Positions 11,840 through 23,279 are shown, counted from the first letter of the stretch. The stretch is 64,000 bases of DNA from Triatoma infestans (GCA_011037195.1 JAAEAF010000406.1:62001-126000); one strand, 5' to 3'. The notes: generated by a model not told the origin, from the sequence alone. Numbers and translations are program-made.

Positions 11840-12300
11840 TTATATAGGTAATGGGGTGAACCAAACAAAAATGATAGATTTTCTAAGTATGTAAAGAAGT
11901 TCCATGGACTTAAAACCCATCCACATATGTCTAATACTTACATACTCTATATTATATTAATCTGTAGACTATGTTTCTATATATATTATGTCCCCTTCAA
12001 ATATTCAGTTCAATTGTGAGCTTCTTGTAGAAAACCATGACGATGTGTTACGATATATTTTGGTGATTTTACGTCAAAACTAAAAAAAAAAAAAACACAA
12101 CGAAGCAATGTACAGATGTTGAATCTACGCATGTTCTATGTGAAATCGAATGGGGAAGACATCCTTGATCAGTAAGTACACTGCCCGGCGTTGGTTTCAA
12201 AAATGTAATATTGATGGTAGGACCTTTAGAAATAAAGACAGGTTTAGGGAGTCCATCATGTGACGTTGATGAGGCTTTACGGGGAGCTGGCTCACAGGCC
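11840..12300 (+). repeat. dispersed repeat D, copy with a single minisatellite unit
   Basis: Colinear with 17715-18830: GGTGAACCAAACAAAAATGA, AAGTTCCATGGACTTAAAA, ATTAATCTGTAGACTATG, GAAATCGAATGGGGAAGA, CCGGCGTTGGTTTCAAAA. Here the middle holds only one TACATACTCTATATTATA unit (about 11938-11960), whereas the other copy has about 21. No coding capacity or known family recognised. Confidence 0.75.
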
Positions 12301-12529
12301 ACTAGGAGGATTGATACTTGCCAACATCTCTTGAAAAATCCATCTGATATGTGCTTCTACAAATGAATAGTGACCATGTGATGAGAAGTGGGTTTATTGG
12401 TGAAATTCAGAGACAAGTCAAACGGCATTTTCGATTTGTGCAAGAGAACAGCAATTTGTGGAAAAGTTGATATGCATTTTCTGAAACTAGAAGGAATAAG
12501 TTATCGCAAATTGTTCCGATGGTCCCTTC

Positions 12530-12710
12530 TCAGTGCACTGCCGGCCTGCATACATGTTCTTTCGTTACAGCTAATACTGTCTATCACGGGACAGTGAGCT
12601 GTAAAGGCTGCTAGGAAGAACAAAATCTAATGGCAGCACAGCTGGACTCGAACCCGTGTCCTCCGCTTGGGAGACCAGTACGTTAACCTCTTAGCTAATC
12701 CCTTCCTTTG
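12530..12710 (-). mobile_element. SINE family 1, partial copy
   Basis: The minus strand reads a tRNA-like head (GGGATTAGCTAAGAGG, B-box-like GGTTCGAGTCC) and the body ACAGCTCACTGTCCCGTGAT to about 12530. The poly-A end is missing. Confidence 0.7.
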
Positions 12711-13345
12711 TCTGTATCTATTTCATACGATAATTTCAGTAGCGTCTAGTCACTTCCCCTACTATCAGCGCAGTCCATATTTCTTGCGTTGTTTAATGCA
12801 AAATAATTTCGTCAAAATCCGTCCGTCCAGCCGTAGCCTTACAATGAATGATAAATGTATAGCATCTTCTAATAATATAAAACCTTATGAAACCTAATTT
12901 TAGTTTGTGTTTGGTAAAATATTAAGAAATAATTATTTGAACTTACAGTTCCAATGTTTTTATTTATTGATTTATTTTTTAAAGTATATTTTGAATAAAA
13001 AAACTATTACATTCCTTTAAATTAAATTCTTTGCGATTATATTCATTTTATAAATTAGAATTAAAGATTTGCGCTAATTTTTGAATACATGATATTGTCT
13101 AAGAATAAAGTTTAGTTTATTTGATGCTGATTAGTTTATGTTGATTATTTTATAAAATATATTAAATTTATGTTAGTTATGGTTTGTAATCAAACCGGAC
13201 AGAATGGGAGTGTTGTGATCAGTGTTGCCAATAACATCTAATGGGGGGAAATTGAGAAGGTTATAATTAAGATGGAGTGTGCAATGTTTGGTTCGTACAG
13301 TTACTTTTATACCAGATATATAATATATATAAATAGTTGAATGCC

Positions 13346-13382
<37 letters not shown>

Positions 13383-15170
13383 TTAATGAGTAATATTTTG
13401 TTTCGGTAGTCTAAATTTCTTTCATAATTTTTTAAAGGTGATGGAAAATTACTCAAAAAAGAAATCGTCATCTTTGCTATTCGGATTGAAATTGAATTTT
13501 AAGAAAAACGATTTAGAATTTAATTTACAAACCAACTATGAATATATTATATTTTCAAAACTTTGCTAAACTCCTTATGTAAAGCTCTCATATGTAAATC
13601 ATGTAAAAGTGTTTAATTACCAAACTTTATATATGAATAAAAAATGTGTACAAAATAAGCATTCATTTTATGTTCATAGCAACAAGTTCAAAAGTTTTAT
13701 ACTGTGAACACCAGTCCAATTAGTTTTGGTATTCTAATTAGGTTACTCATGGTAAAACTCCTAGTAACTTGCCGCAGCATCGAAAAAGCCTACATGATTT
13801 AGATCTGGTTAAAATTTTATATAGAACAAAAAGTTTTTGTACATTAGGAACTGAATTTAAATAAATTTGTGGGACAAAATTAAACTATTTTGCTTAAACA
13901 GTGGTTATTCAAGGGAAACAGAATTGCAAAGGTTAATTATAAATTGAATTTAATTCGTGACAAAAATCATAAAACGAAATATCAGGAATTTAAGTAATCA
14001 CAAATTCCTCAACAGTTGTCATAAATATTATGTAAACGTTGGAAGAGTACAATAAAGGCCAATGTTTACGAAAAAACACATTTCAATTAAAATGAGGTGA
14101 AAAATAAACCGACTTTTGTTTCCCCCCCTTGTAGTTATATTCAATACGTAATTCAAATGGATTTTTCAGAAATACCCCAAAACAAATATATCAGTTTCGA
14201 TTAATCCCCAGATTCATTTAATATTTAGAATAGATACAAATTGAGAAAATATAGCGAAGAAAGTGCATCATATAGCAGTTTATGTAATATTTTAATCTCT
14301 TTGGATAGAAGGCACCATTATTTTACGATTTAAAAGTGTCAATTGATGATTTAAAAATAAAAATACTTTCATTCCTATTGTCAAAACATCTGATAAACTA
14401 AGCATTATGTTTAAAAAATGAATACAGGCTTTGCGTTGTGATCTCGGGTATAGTAACAGTATGAATGGGTAAAATAGACGGACAGCATCAATTTGGGAAA
14501 GTTTATTCAATTTTAATATGTTAAAGGAAGAAAAAGCTTCTTTGGGGGGGGGGGGAGAGGAGGAGAATAGAATTGATTGAAGATGTATGCAAATAGTCGC
14601 AGAAAAGAGACTTGATAATAAAGTCCCCGTAAAAAAATCAGTTGAGCCATTGATAATATACGCTTTTACAGGGCACAGGGCGCGTATGAATGGCAGAGAT
14701 TTTTTTATTTTCTTTCTCAAACCTTTTTGCTTTGTTAGTGAACAGCTGCAGCACACCATTATTGTGGATAATTGAATGGAACTTTTTGTGTTCAATATCA
14801 TCCATATGTTGTGTGATATTTTCTCTTCTACCCATTTACACGACATGATTGTATAATGAGGCTCTGTGGCCTGTTCAAACTGTATTTATACAATGTGAAC
14901 CAATCATGTACGGATATATTTTCTTTTCCTTTTTGTCATTTATTTCAGTATTTATTATGTAATCGAATTTAATTTAAAAAAAAAAATATTTATTGACATA
15001 ATATAAATTATATCTGGAACTGTACATTATTTTCAATTACTGAAATATATATTTTTTTAAATTTATTTATTTTGCAACTATATACAATGTACAACATGTA
15101 AAAGTGATGAGAGCGTAATTTGTGTACATAAATAGTCATATATACATATATGTACATGTTGCTTGAGAGG
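12711..15170. other. long AT-rich stretch; (TA)n microsatellite at 13349-13379
   Basis: No family motif. The longest ORF (14292-14846, minus, 184 aa) is low-complexity, has no recognisable domain and spans a poly-G tract at 14546-14554, so it is not called. The composition is uniformly AT-rich. Confidence 0.5.
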
Positions 15171-15365
15171 TATGATCGACGACCGTCCTGTGATGGAAGC
15201 CGTTAGTTTGCCACTGTGATGGATGCCAGAATTATAGAAATTATATCTATTTTATTTGAGAGAAAAATGCACATTCGCTGGCAAAAAGGGTACAAACAGG
15301 TAGAAGACTACAGTTACAGAAAGAGTTCAAAGGACCTGGTTACTTTGTCTTTTAGAGTTCACAGA

Positions 15366-15439
15366 GCTTTGGTAGCTTTGTCTTTTCACCCCTTCTCTCA
15401 GGGGAAGCTTTGGTAGCTTTGTCTTTTCACCCCTTCTCT
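15366..15439 (+). repeat. 41-bp direct duplication
   Basis: GCTTTGGTAGCTTTGTC...CCCCTTCTCT occurs at 15366 and again at 15407 almost unchanged. A weaker relative (GGTTACTTTGTCTTTTAGAG) lies just upstream at 15338. Confidence 0.7.
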
Positions 15440-16061
15440 AACAAGAGAAGGCATTCTTTCAGTACAGTCTGCATTCTGCTTTCAAACAAGAACAGTCTGG
15501 AATAGACATTCTCCCAGTAAACATCAGTGTCAGTTATAAGTTAAAACATAGCTAGTTTCAGTATATTAATAAGCATATTACTGTGATATTTTGAAAAATA
15601 AATAAATTCACTTGGAGAATATATCTATTTTAAAAACAGTGTGACCTCTTGATTATTTCTTAATACTTCTATCTCTACCTCAAACATACACACAAGCCCT
15701 TTACTAAACTGCTCGTGCTACACAAGCTACTACTACCACAACAACACAACACAACAAATTACATTTCACCACTTTGGCAAGTTTACACAGCAGCTACCCA
15801 AGGAGGTCGGCGTTATACGTTAATATGGTCGCGTGAGCACCATCACTTCAGCCTCCGACTAGCCAGCAAAGGGTATCTGTTGCATGCAGTTACTTGGGGA
15901 GTAGCGATCCCACGGTTTACCACAGCTCAGTACTCCATGCACTTCATCAGAACAGTAGACAATACACTTAAACTACATACACTACACTTTATAGAAAAGG
16001 ACAAACACAGTACACCAACCAGGATCTCCGTCCCTAGTTAATTGGCGTAAGCCAGGGAGAA
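15440..16061. other. possible LTR-like end and leader, unassigned
   Basis: AATAAATAAA near 15597 is followed by a moderately GC-rich 108-codon ORF at 15715-16041 with no recognisable domain. It could be a decayed LTR and leader, but no second LTR is visible. Confidence 0.2.
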
Positions 16062-16262
16062 GGAAGGGATTTGCTCAATGGTAACGCGCTGGACAAGCAA
16101 CGCGGAGGTCCCGGGTTCGAATCCAGCATGCTGCCCTTAGATTTTTTCTTCCTAGAAGCCTCTACAACTCATTGTCTGGCGACGGGCAGTGTTGTCGGTG
16201 GCTAGAAAACGCTGCTTGGAGGCCGGATGTGCATTGGAGAAGGCTCCCAGGGGCACAATAGA
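16062..16262 (+). mobile_element. SINE family 1, 3'-truncated
   Basis: Head GGAAGGGATTTGCTCAATGG (A-box) and GGGTTCGAATCCAGC (B-box) align with the intact SINE at 29799-30040. The body continues to GGGGCACAATAG without the poly-A tail. Confidence 0.8.
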
Positions 16263-16544
16263 TCTTTCAGGTTGCAGTGCAATAATCCCCTACAACAATC
16301 TACAATCTACCTCCGACTAGGATTTTTGGCAAGTATTCTGGTGGACATATTCTGGATCAGAGGATTATGGTGACAGTTTAGTTTCGAATGGAATTTTGTG
16401 TAGCGAAATTGAGCTGAATGTAATGTTAAGGCCGGAGTGGATTGTGTGGTTGGAGTCGTAGAAGGGAACATTAACCATTGTTCTTAGGATTATTCATTAT
16501 CTACTTATAAACTTCTACTCATTAAGTAGAGTAAATTTGGTATT

Positions 16545-16880
16545 TTATCCGTCTTAGCATGCATATTCATTTGGTTCCTGACTGGTTTCGGATTTTCATC
16601 CATCGTCGGAGCAAATTCACCATTTCGTATAGAAAGTTCACTTCAACGTAATGTTTCTATTGCCCTCACACTTGTTGGTTTTCCAAACCAGTGAAAAACT
16701 AACGATTGTGAGTGTAACAGAAACATTACGTTGAAGTGAACTCTCTATACGAAATTGGTGAATTTGCTCTGACGTTGGATGAAAATCCGAAACCGGTCAG
16801 GAACCAAATGAATATGCATGCTACGACAGATAAAATACCAGATGTTATCCAGCATTCCGAACCCATCCACATATTCAATA
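16545..16880. mobile_element. palindromic (foldback) element FB-1
   Basis: Two arms of ~140-150 bp are inverted around 16690. TTATCCGTCTTAGCATGCAT on the left matches ATGCATGCTACGACAGATAA on the right, and the GTTCACTTCAACGTAATGTTTC arm matches GAAACATTACGTTGAAGTGAAC. Related copies: 41783-42060 and the split copy 51754-53375. No ORF. Each arm carries a hammerhead-like core reading outward, suggesting a Penelope- or retrozyme-type repeat, but the class is unproven. Confidence 0.8.
16765..16806 (+). ncRNA. hammerhead-ribozyme-like motif in FB-1 (core mutated)
   Basis: CTGACGT (16769-16775), one extra T, a helix II of GGAT/ATCC with a GAAA loop (16777-16788), GAAAC (16789-16793) and ACCGGT followed by C. 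The last A of the CUGANGA core is T here, so this copy is probably inactive. CT/AG and then TTGGT/ACCAA could form helix I with an internal loop. Confidence 0.35.
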
Positions 16881-16934
16881 GCGTTGGATTTGTTTGATTT
16901 TTAATTTGTATTACCAGATCTGAGAGCGTTACTG

Positions 16935-17095
16935 TAACTTTTTACTTTCTCTTACTCCAATAGTTAGTGGGAAGTAGTGCGATCGTAGCAGCTTTTCGAT
17001 GAGTTTATCACCGGAAACATATGTTTTAGGGTCGAAATACGAAAAAAAAATGTTTTTAGCGAATCTGTCTGTATGTGTGTGTGTTTAAGACAATT
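16935..17095 (+). mobile_element. HINE/DINE-1-like 5' fragment
   Basis: Head CTTTCTCTTACTCC, then TCACCGGAAACATATG, ending at a short GTGTGTGTGT run, exactly where full copies have their microsatellite. The rest is absent. Confidence 0.65.
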
Positions 17096-17714
17096 TCAAG
17101 GAATATAATTTAATAATGATTATAAACAAAAATATTAACAAAGTAACCCTGTAGATATCTACAATATCAGCTTTATTAATACTGGAGCTTATTTTTGTAC
17201 TTAGTTTTCTTCTTTTCTTTTCGTTTTTTTTTTTTTTTTCTCAATCTTCACTGTTTACTTGCAATAATGAGGAAAAAGAGATAAATTTACTTTCTGATTT
17301 TCCGACGTAAAATTAATTTTATTAAATTCTAAAGGAAAAAAAAATAATTATATTCCAAATAAATTGTTTGTTTTATTGATGATTGCTTCAAGCGAAAAAA
17401 AAGTATATCCATGAATGTATAAATTAATAATCCATCATTTCTGACATGAAGATCAACCAGCCTCAATAATTATTCATTTTATTAATTTTTGGCTCACTAA
17501 TCTTTTAAATTATTTTCTTCTAGTTATTTTTCTTTGTTGTTCGTTTCTTCTGAAAACTATTTTTTACTTGCAGAAATTAATTACAGCCGAGCTTATATTA
17601 TGTTTTTTATTTTTTTATTCAATTCTTTCTTTCAATTTTTCTCCTTCATCTTCTCCACTATCCAGCAATCTTCAATTTTTTTTTTTGGAAAGCTAGCCTC
17701 TCTCGTTAATCTCT
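17096..17714. other. AT-rich spacer
   Basis: Poly-T run at 17226-17240. No supported gene. Confidence 0.4.
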
Positions 17715-18830
17715 TGGCTTTATATAGCTAATGGGTGAACCAAACAAAAATGATAGATTTTCTCACCATGTAAAGGAGTTCCATGGATTTAAAAACCCAT
17801 CCATATACGTCTATTGTTTTATTGTACATACTCTAAATTATACATTTGTTCTATTGTACACACTCTATATTATACATTTGTTTTATTGTACATACTCTAT
17901 ATTATACATTTGTTTTATGTACATACTCTATATTATACATTTGTTTTATTGTACATACTCTATATTATACATTTGTTCTATTGTACACACTCTATATTAT
18001 ACATTTGTTTTATTGTACATACTCTATATTATACATTTGTTTTATTGTACATACTCTATATTATACATTTGTTTTATTGTACATACTCTATATTATACAT
18101 TTGTTTTATTGTACATACTCTATATTATACATTTGTTCTATTGTACACACTCTATATTATACATTTGTTTTATTGTACATACTCTATATTATACATTTGT
18201 TTTATTGTACATACTCTAAATTATACATTTGTTCTATTGTACATACTCTATATTATACATTTGTTTTATTGTACATACTCTATATTATACATTTGTTTTA
18301 TTGTACATACTCTATATTATACATTTGTTTTATTGTACATACTCTAAATTATACATTTGTTCTATTGTACATACTCTATATTATACATTTGTTTTATTGT
18401 ACATACTCTATATTATACATTTGTTTTATTGTACTTACTCTATATTATACATTTGTTTTATTGTACATACTCTATATTATACATTTGTTCTATTGTACAT
18501 ATTCTACATTATATTAATCTGTAGACTATGTTTCTACACATATTATGTCCCCATCAAATATTCAGATCAATTGTGAGCTTCTCGTAGAAAACTATGGCTG
18601 TGTGTTACGGTATATTTTGATGATTTTACATTATTGCTGAAAAAAAACAAAAACCGAAGCAATGTACAGATGTTGAAGCTACGCGTGATCTATGTGAAAT
18701 CGAATGGGGAAGATATCCGATATCCTTGATCAGTACACTACCCGGCGTTGGTTTCAAAAATTCAATAGTGGTGGTAGGACCTTAAATAAAGACGGAGGCC
18801 ATCATGTGGCGTTAATGAGACTCTACGGGA
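17715..18830 (+). repeat. dispersed repeat D, copy with expanded minisatellite
   Basis: The flanks align with 11840-12300 on both sides of the array, so this is the same repeat with an internal expansion. The right flank includes ATTAATCTGTAGACTATG (18513) and GAAATCGAATGGGGAAGA (18697). Confidence 0.75.
17815..18520 (+). repeat. 32-bp minisatellite, about 21 units
   Basis: The unit contains TTGTACATACTCTATATTA and TACATTTG. Nearly all spacings are exactly 32 bp (one 31-bp unit near 17906). Variants (TTCTATTG; TACACACTC; CTCTAAATT) recur every three to five units, giving a hint of higher-order structure. 32 is not divisible by 3 and no frame contains a stop, so long ORFs appear in all three frames. 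These are artefacts of the repeat. Confidence 0.95.
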
Positions 18831-18984
18831 AACTGTCGAGTTAAATCCAGCCAAAACGTAAGCAAGCACTTTCTGCGCTACTTTGCAAAGTTAAAATTGT
18901 TAAGCTATTTTAAAAACTTTTGATAAAAATTATAAGAAAGTTATAATTATTGAGTGATTATTGTGTAGTGTTGAACTTTCTGAG

Positions 18985-19890
18985 CTTAACGAGCTAGAAA
19001 ATACAGTGTACAGCTTTGTGGATTTTAGCTTTAGCGAGTGGTCTTCTGCGTCCAAGTTTGCCAGGGCTGGACACCAGATGGAGTTTTGGAAGTTGTATTT
19101 GCACCATTTCCGTCTGGGCTAAAGGGAGAATAACACTTGTAGAAGGGGACGGAGACACCAAACCGCTCTTTTCAGAGCGACGTCGTAAGCTTCGGCTTGT
19201 GCCCATTGTAAATATTGTACGTATATAGTAGGATTAAGATTTTAACTGTAAATAGTAGTTATAGGAATAGAAGTAAGAGCCAATAAACGCGTTTTCGGAC
19301 ATAGAACTGACACCACCTAGCCTAAAAATCATGACAGGTGATTTAAGAAGGAAATTATTTAGAGACGAGCAACAAAAAGTTGCTATATGTTCGATAGTGG
19401 TCAAAGAGACCATTACTGACAAAATAGTAGGCACTATGAGTCCAATGAACCCGAGAACCACACAAGTAACCGTAAGGAGGGTGATAGCACAACTGGGTAT
19501 GTGACCAGTGATTTCATTCTCAGATCAAGCGACATAGGCTCGAGTTGATGCAAGTATTATTGCCAGTACCCGAGTGTAAATATAAACAAGACAAACACCT
19601 TGTTTATCACAAAAAAAAGTGAAAGAAGTAAACGAAATGGCCACCCGCGTCGCCTGGCTTGAGGGCAAATTCGATGCGATCGACACTGAGATGGCGCAAA
19701 AGCAGCAGGCTTTGGAAATGGCTGTTCTCTGAATACTAGAGAACACACATCAAATCATGGCCGATACAAAGATGCTGCCCGTGATTTCGCGTGAGGCAGC
19801 CCATAAGCCAGCTAAGGTCAGCAGTGGCACTATAGAGGCAAAGAAAGTAGACACCATAGAATCATCCGCACCAGTGCATTCCGCATCAGG
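18985..19890 (+). pseudogene. gag-like or exon-like relic, interrupted by a stop
   Basis: A GC-richer island. It holds a 58-codon ORF at 19331-19507 (starts MTGDLRRKLFRDEQQKV, ends RRVIAQLGM), then an ATG at 19639 reading MATRVAWLEGKFDAIDTEM, a TGA near 19730, and the same frame continuing ILENTHQIMADTKMLP to HSASG at about 19887. The codons in this frame are strongly G/C-ending, unlike the flanks, so it was coding in the recent past. Upstream 19100-19300 has AATAAA (19281) and looks LTR-like. It stops at CAG|GTAATT, which could be a splice donor. It may be an LTR-retrotransposon leader plus gag N-terminus, or a dead host exon. Not recognised. Confidence 0.4.
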
Positions 19891-20263
19891 TAATTTTAAA
19901 ATTTATTTTTTAATAAAAAAGAATTTTTTTTTTTTAGTTTATTCACACCATTTTCATCAGGTCACGAATCGGATTTTATAAAGTCTCTCATTGTTTTCCC
20001 GAAGAAAAGAGTCTTATCTGTGATGAATGATGTGACCAAGGGACATGGCATAAGTTTTGAAACTCCTTTCATTATCCTTTCCCACTACCTGGAAGTCTTA
20101 TACCAAATCAAAATAGAACAATAGATGAATCGTTGTCGTAAATTCACAACTAAATTATAAAATTTATATATATAAATGTGGGGGGGGGAGATGGAAATTT
20201 TTGGAGGGGTAGTTTGTTATTGCTGGTTCGTAATTTATGTAATAATAATTATTATATATTATA

Positions 20264-20390
20264 TTACTTTCTCTCACTCCTAGTAAGAGGAAGTATTGTA
20301 ATCGTGTCAAATTTTCAATATCGAGTTTTCACCGGAAATATCCGTTTTGAGGTCCCCTGAGTCCAAAAAAATGTTTTTTAGCAAATGGTC

Positions 20391-20432
<42 letters not shown>

Positions 20433-21280
20433 AACAGCATAGCTCAAAAACGAAAAACCGTAAAAAACTGAAACTTAATATTCCGTTTAGGTATCACCAT
20501 GCGATTTGACTGTGCGTTACTGTCAAAATTCCTCAACCGGAAGTACCACTTTACTAGTTGACTTTTTTACTTTTTTGCGTTTTTCTCAAAAATGGCTCCA
20601 AGGATTTTCTTTAAACTTGATACATCAACTACATATACAAGGAGCTACAACTTTTATTTGAAACATTTCTCTGGGAAAATTGATTTAAGGGCCCTTCTGG
20701 GGGAGGGGTGGGGTTAGGTTACCCTCTAAAGTGCTATTTCAGGTTATTACACAATTCGGTCATTTAAATAATGTTAATTAGAATTAAATATGTTGTGGAA
20801 ATTCCGAGTTTGAGAAAAATCGGAAAACCGGAAGTGCTTTTGTTTTAACACTTTACTAAATATGATTTTTCACTTTTTCGCGAGTTTCTCAAAAATGGCC
20901 CCGACGATTTTCTTGAAACTACACATATAAACTAAACATTCAAAGATCTACAACTTTTATATAAAACATTTCTCTGGGAAATTTATTTAAGGGCACTTTT
21001 AGTGGAGGGGTGGGGTTACAGCTTCCTCTAAAGTGGTATCATACTTGATTATACAACTCTATCATCCAAATGAAATTAATTAAAAATAAATAGTTGGCCA
21101 AAATTCCGGGTGTGAAGAGAATCAGGAAACCGGAAGTGCGCTTTTACTGAATAATTTTTTTCAGTTTTCGACAAATTTCATTAAATTTGGTACACAAAAC
21201 TATTAAATTTGTCAATTATAAATTTGAGAACTGGAGTAAGAGAAAGTTGTGTGAGTGTTTCACACCAGATTTTTTTTTTT
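20264..21280 (+). mobile_element. HINE/DINE-1-like element, complete copy
   Basis: Head: TTACTTTCTCTCACTCC, one mismatch from the family's CTTTCTCTTACTCC subterminal repeat. Then TTCACCGGAAATATCCG, a (GT)n microsatellite (20394-20428), and two ~300-bp modules (about 20523-20825 and 20826-21124) that repeat the same landmarks: CCGGAAGT, CTCAAAAATGG, ACAACTTTTAT, TTTCTCTGGGAAA, GGGGTGGGGTTA, AATTCCG. Tail: GGAGTAAGAGAAAG (21233-21246), then a GTGTGA-GTGTT-TCACAC hairpin (21249-21265) and a T run. Subterminal inverted repeats, a microsatellite core and a 3' hairpin are the known architecture of non-autonomous Helentrons. No Rep/helicase is encoded. Confidence 0.75.
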
Positions 21281-22220
21281 ATTTCACTAAATGTATGAAG
21301 CTCGCCTGACCATCGTATTAACCATGGCTTTGCATTTGTTCAAGCATCAAAAGATGTAGAACATCACATAACTCGAAAATGCGCATTATTTAAGATTAAT
21401 GCCCTAGATTTTTCCCCTAGAATTACAAAAATATATTTCACATACACTCAGTGATTAAATGAAAACGACTGAGGTGAAAAGTTACTAGATAAAATACATA
21501 CAGATAGAAATAAACGAAATTTATTTTACGTTCTTGTTTTTTTTTTCATATTACAAAACTTTTGAGTGGTTCTCTCGTGTGAGGATGTGCCCTTAATACC
21601 ATGAGAGAGATAGAATAAACTCTAGATTCAATCTAATTGAGTGGAAAAAATACAGTATTAACCAGAACCAATTTTTATAGTGACGTAATAAATATGAGAA
21701 AATTCTTCCCGCTAATCTGTATCTATTGAGCAGCTGAAAGAATAGAGTACTATTTTTTTTTTTTAAATATTAATTTTTCTAATAACTTATATCTGTCTAA
21801 GAGATAATACATAAAACATTTTGTACGGTAAATTTATTTATTTAATTTTTTTGCAAGTACTAAAAATAGAAAATATAGTGGAATGTAGAATGTAGGTTAG
21901 CACAAAATATTTGCAGTAGATGATCAAAAGAATATATATATATATATATATTTTAATCTTTGGAGAATGAGTTAACTTGCCTGAGAATATTGATATTGAT
22001 TCCATATAAATCTGTTTCACTTGAACGAATTCTCTTTGACAATTCTCTGGTAAATAGAAGAATTTTTTTTTTGGAAAAAAAGAATTTCATAGATTCACAA
22101 GCCATTAGTTTTTCTTAAAACCTGAAGAATGTATCCATCTCTAGACATTCTTTTGATCCAGAGTTTTGCTTTGGATGAAGTCCTATAGGCATGTGGAAAA
22201 TCTCACATCTGAGTTTTGTT
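21281..22220. other. AT-rich spacer with (AT)n at 21933-21951
   Basis: No supported gene or known repeat. Confidence 0.4.
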
Positions 22221-22819
22221 GGCACTGTAATAGTGGCTCCAGGATTGATGGAATAGTGATTTTTGAAGAATGAAACACAAAATTCACTAATCGCATTATG
22301 TATGCAAATTATATATTATAACGTACATTATGCAGAGAAAGAGCGGATGAAAGGATAGAGTGCGGAAGAATGAAGCTGGTGATGTGGAATGCTAGAATTG
22401 GCTAGTTTAATAGTTCAGCTGTTGTGAGCTGCTTTAGTTCTTGCTTGCTGTAACAGCCGATTAGCTCTAGTTTGGTGAAAAACATTCTAGCTTGTGAAAG
22501 CTGAGTGAAGACAATTGAATGCATGTTAAAAAAATAGATGTTTGAAGTAACTAAGTAAGAAAGTTGTGTTTGTAGACTTCTCAATAATGGTAGGCTCATG
22601 AGTGCTTGCTATTTCCTTCCTTAATATCACGTTAGGCTTCATCGAATGTACTTTTTGGACACTTCAAATGTTGTTTCTCACTTTATCCTTTCATCCGCTC
22701 TTTCTCTGCATAATGTACGTTATAATATATAATTTGCATACATACTGCGATTAGTGAATTTTGTGTTTCATTCTTCAAAATCACTATTCCATCAATCCTG
22801 GAGCCACTATTACAGTGCC
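22221..22819. mobile_element. 599-bp element with 136-bp terminal inverted repeats
   Basis: The left arm 22221-22356 (starts GGCACTGTAATAGTGGCTCC) is matched almost base for base by the reverse complement of 22684-22819 (ends GGAGCCACTATTACAGTGCC). The 327-bp centre has only a short chance ORF. No clean target duplication is visible: the flanks read TTTTGTT left and CAAAAG right, which extends the inversion rather than giving a direct repeat. Probably a non-autonomous DNA transposon, class unknown. The high arm identity suggests it is young or gene-converted. Confidence 0.85.
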
Positions 22820-23049
22820 CAAAAGCCATGAAACTCCCGGGCTTTTATATTGGATTGTTCACAGAAAGTTTATGTATAGTTAGTATATACCAAGTTTAAT
22901 GAAACCCCTTGATGTTTTCATAGAGAAATTCGCAGAAATTGAACAAACTATTCAGTCACACTCAGAGTCACACTTCAGGTCAACCGGTCAACCGATTTTC
23001 TTCAAACTCTGAATTTTTGGCAACACATTTCATTCTAATAAATATTTAT
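22820..23049 (+). repeat. degenerate HINE sequence hosting a SINE
   Basis: AAACTCTGAATTTTTGGCAA and CATTTCATTCTAATAA resemble the family's inter-module region. Heavily mutated. Confidence 0.35.
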
Positions 23050-23279
23050 TTTTTTTAATTTAAGGCGCGTCAACATCTTTGGTCATTGACGCTCGGAGCC
23101 TTGCCTTCTCAGTGCACTGCCGGCCTCCGGACAGTGCTCTCTCGTTACAGACAACACTGTCCATTACGGGACAGTGATCTGTAGAGGCTCCGAGGAAGAA
23201 AAAATCTATGGGTAGCAAGCTGGATTCAAACCCGGGTCCTCCGCATGGGAGTCCGCTAACCACTTAGCTATTCCCTTCC
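23050..23279 (-). mobile_element. SINE family 1, full-length
   Basis: Minus strand: GGAAGGGAATAGCTAAGTGG head, GGGTTTGAATCCAGC box B, body, ACGCGCCTTAAATTAAAAAA tail. The flanks TTCTAATAAAT and TTCTAATTAAC form an imperfect target duplication. Confidence 0.85.

Noticed and set aside
14292..14846. 184-aa minus-strand ORF as a host gene
   Set aside because: Low-complexity, hydrophobic and serine-rich patches, crosses a G9 tract, no motif, codon use identical to AT-rich background.
17731..18576. Four overlapping ORFs of 115-223 aa rich in Y, I, C and T
   Set aside because: They are translations of a stop-free 32-bp minisatellite in all three frames.
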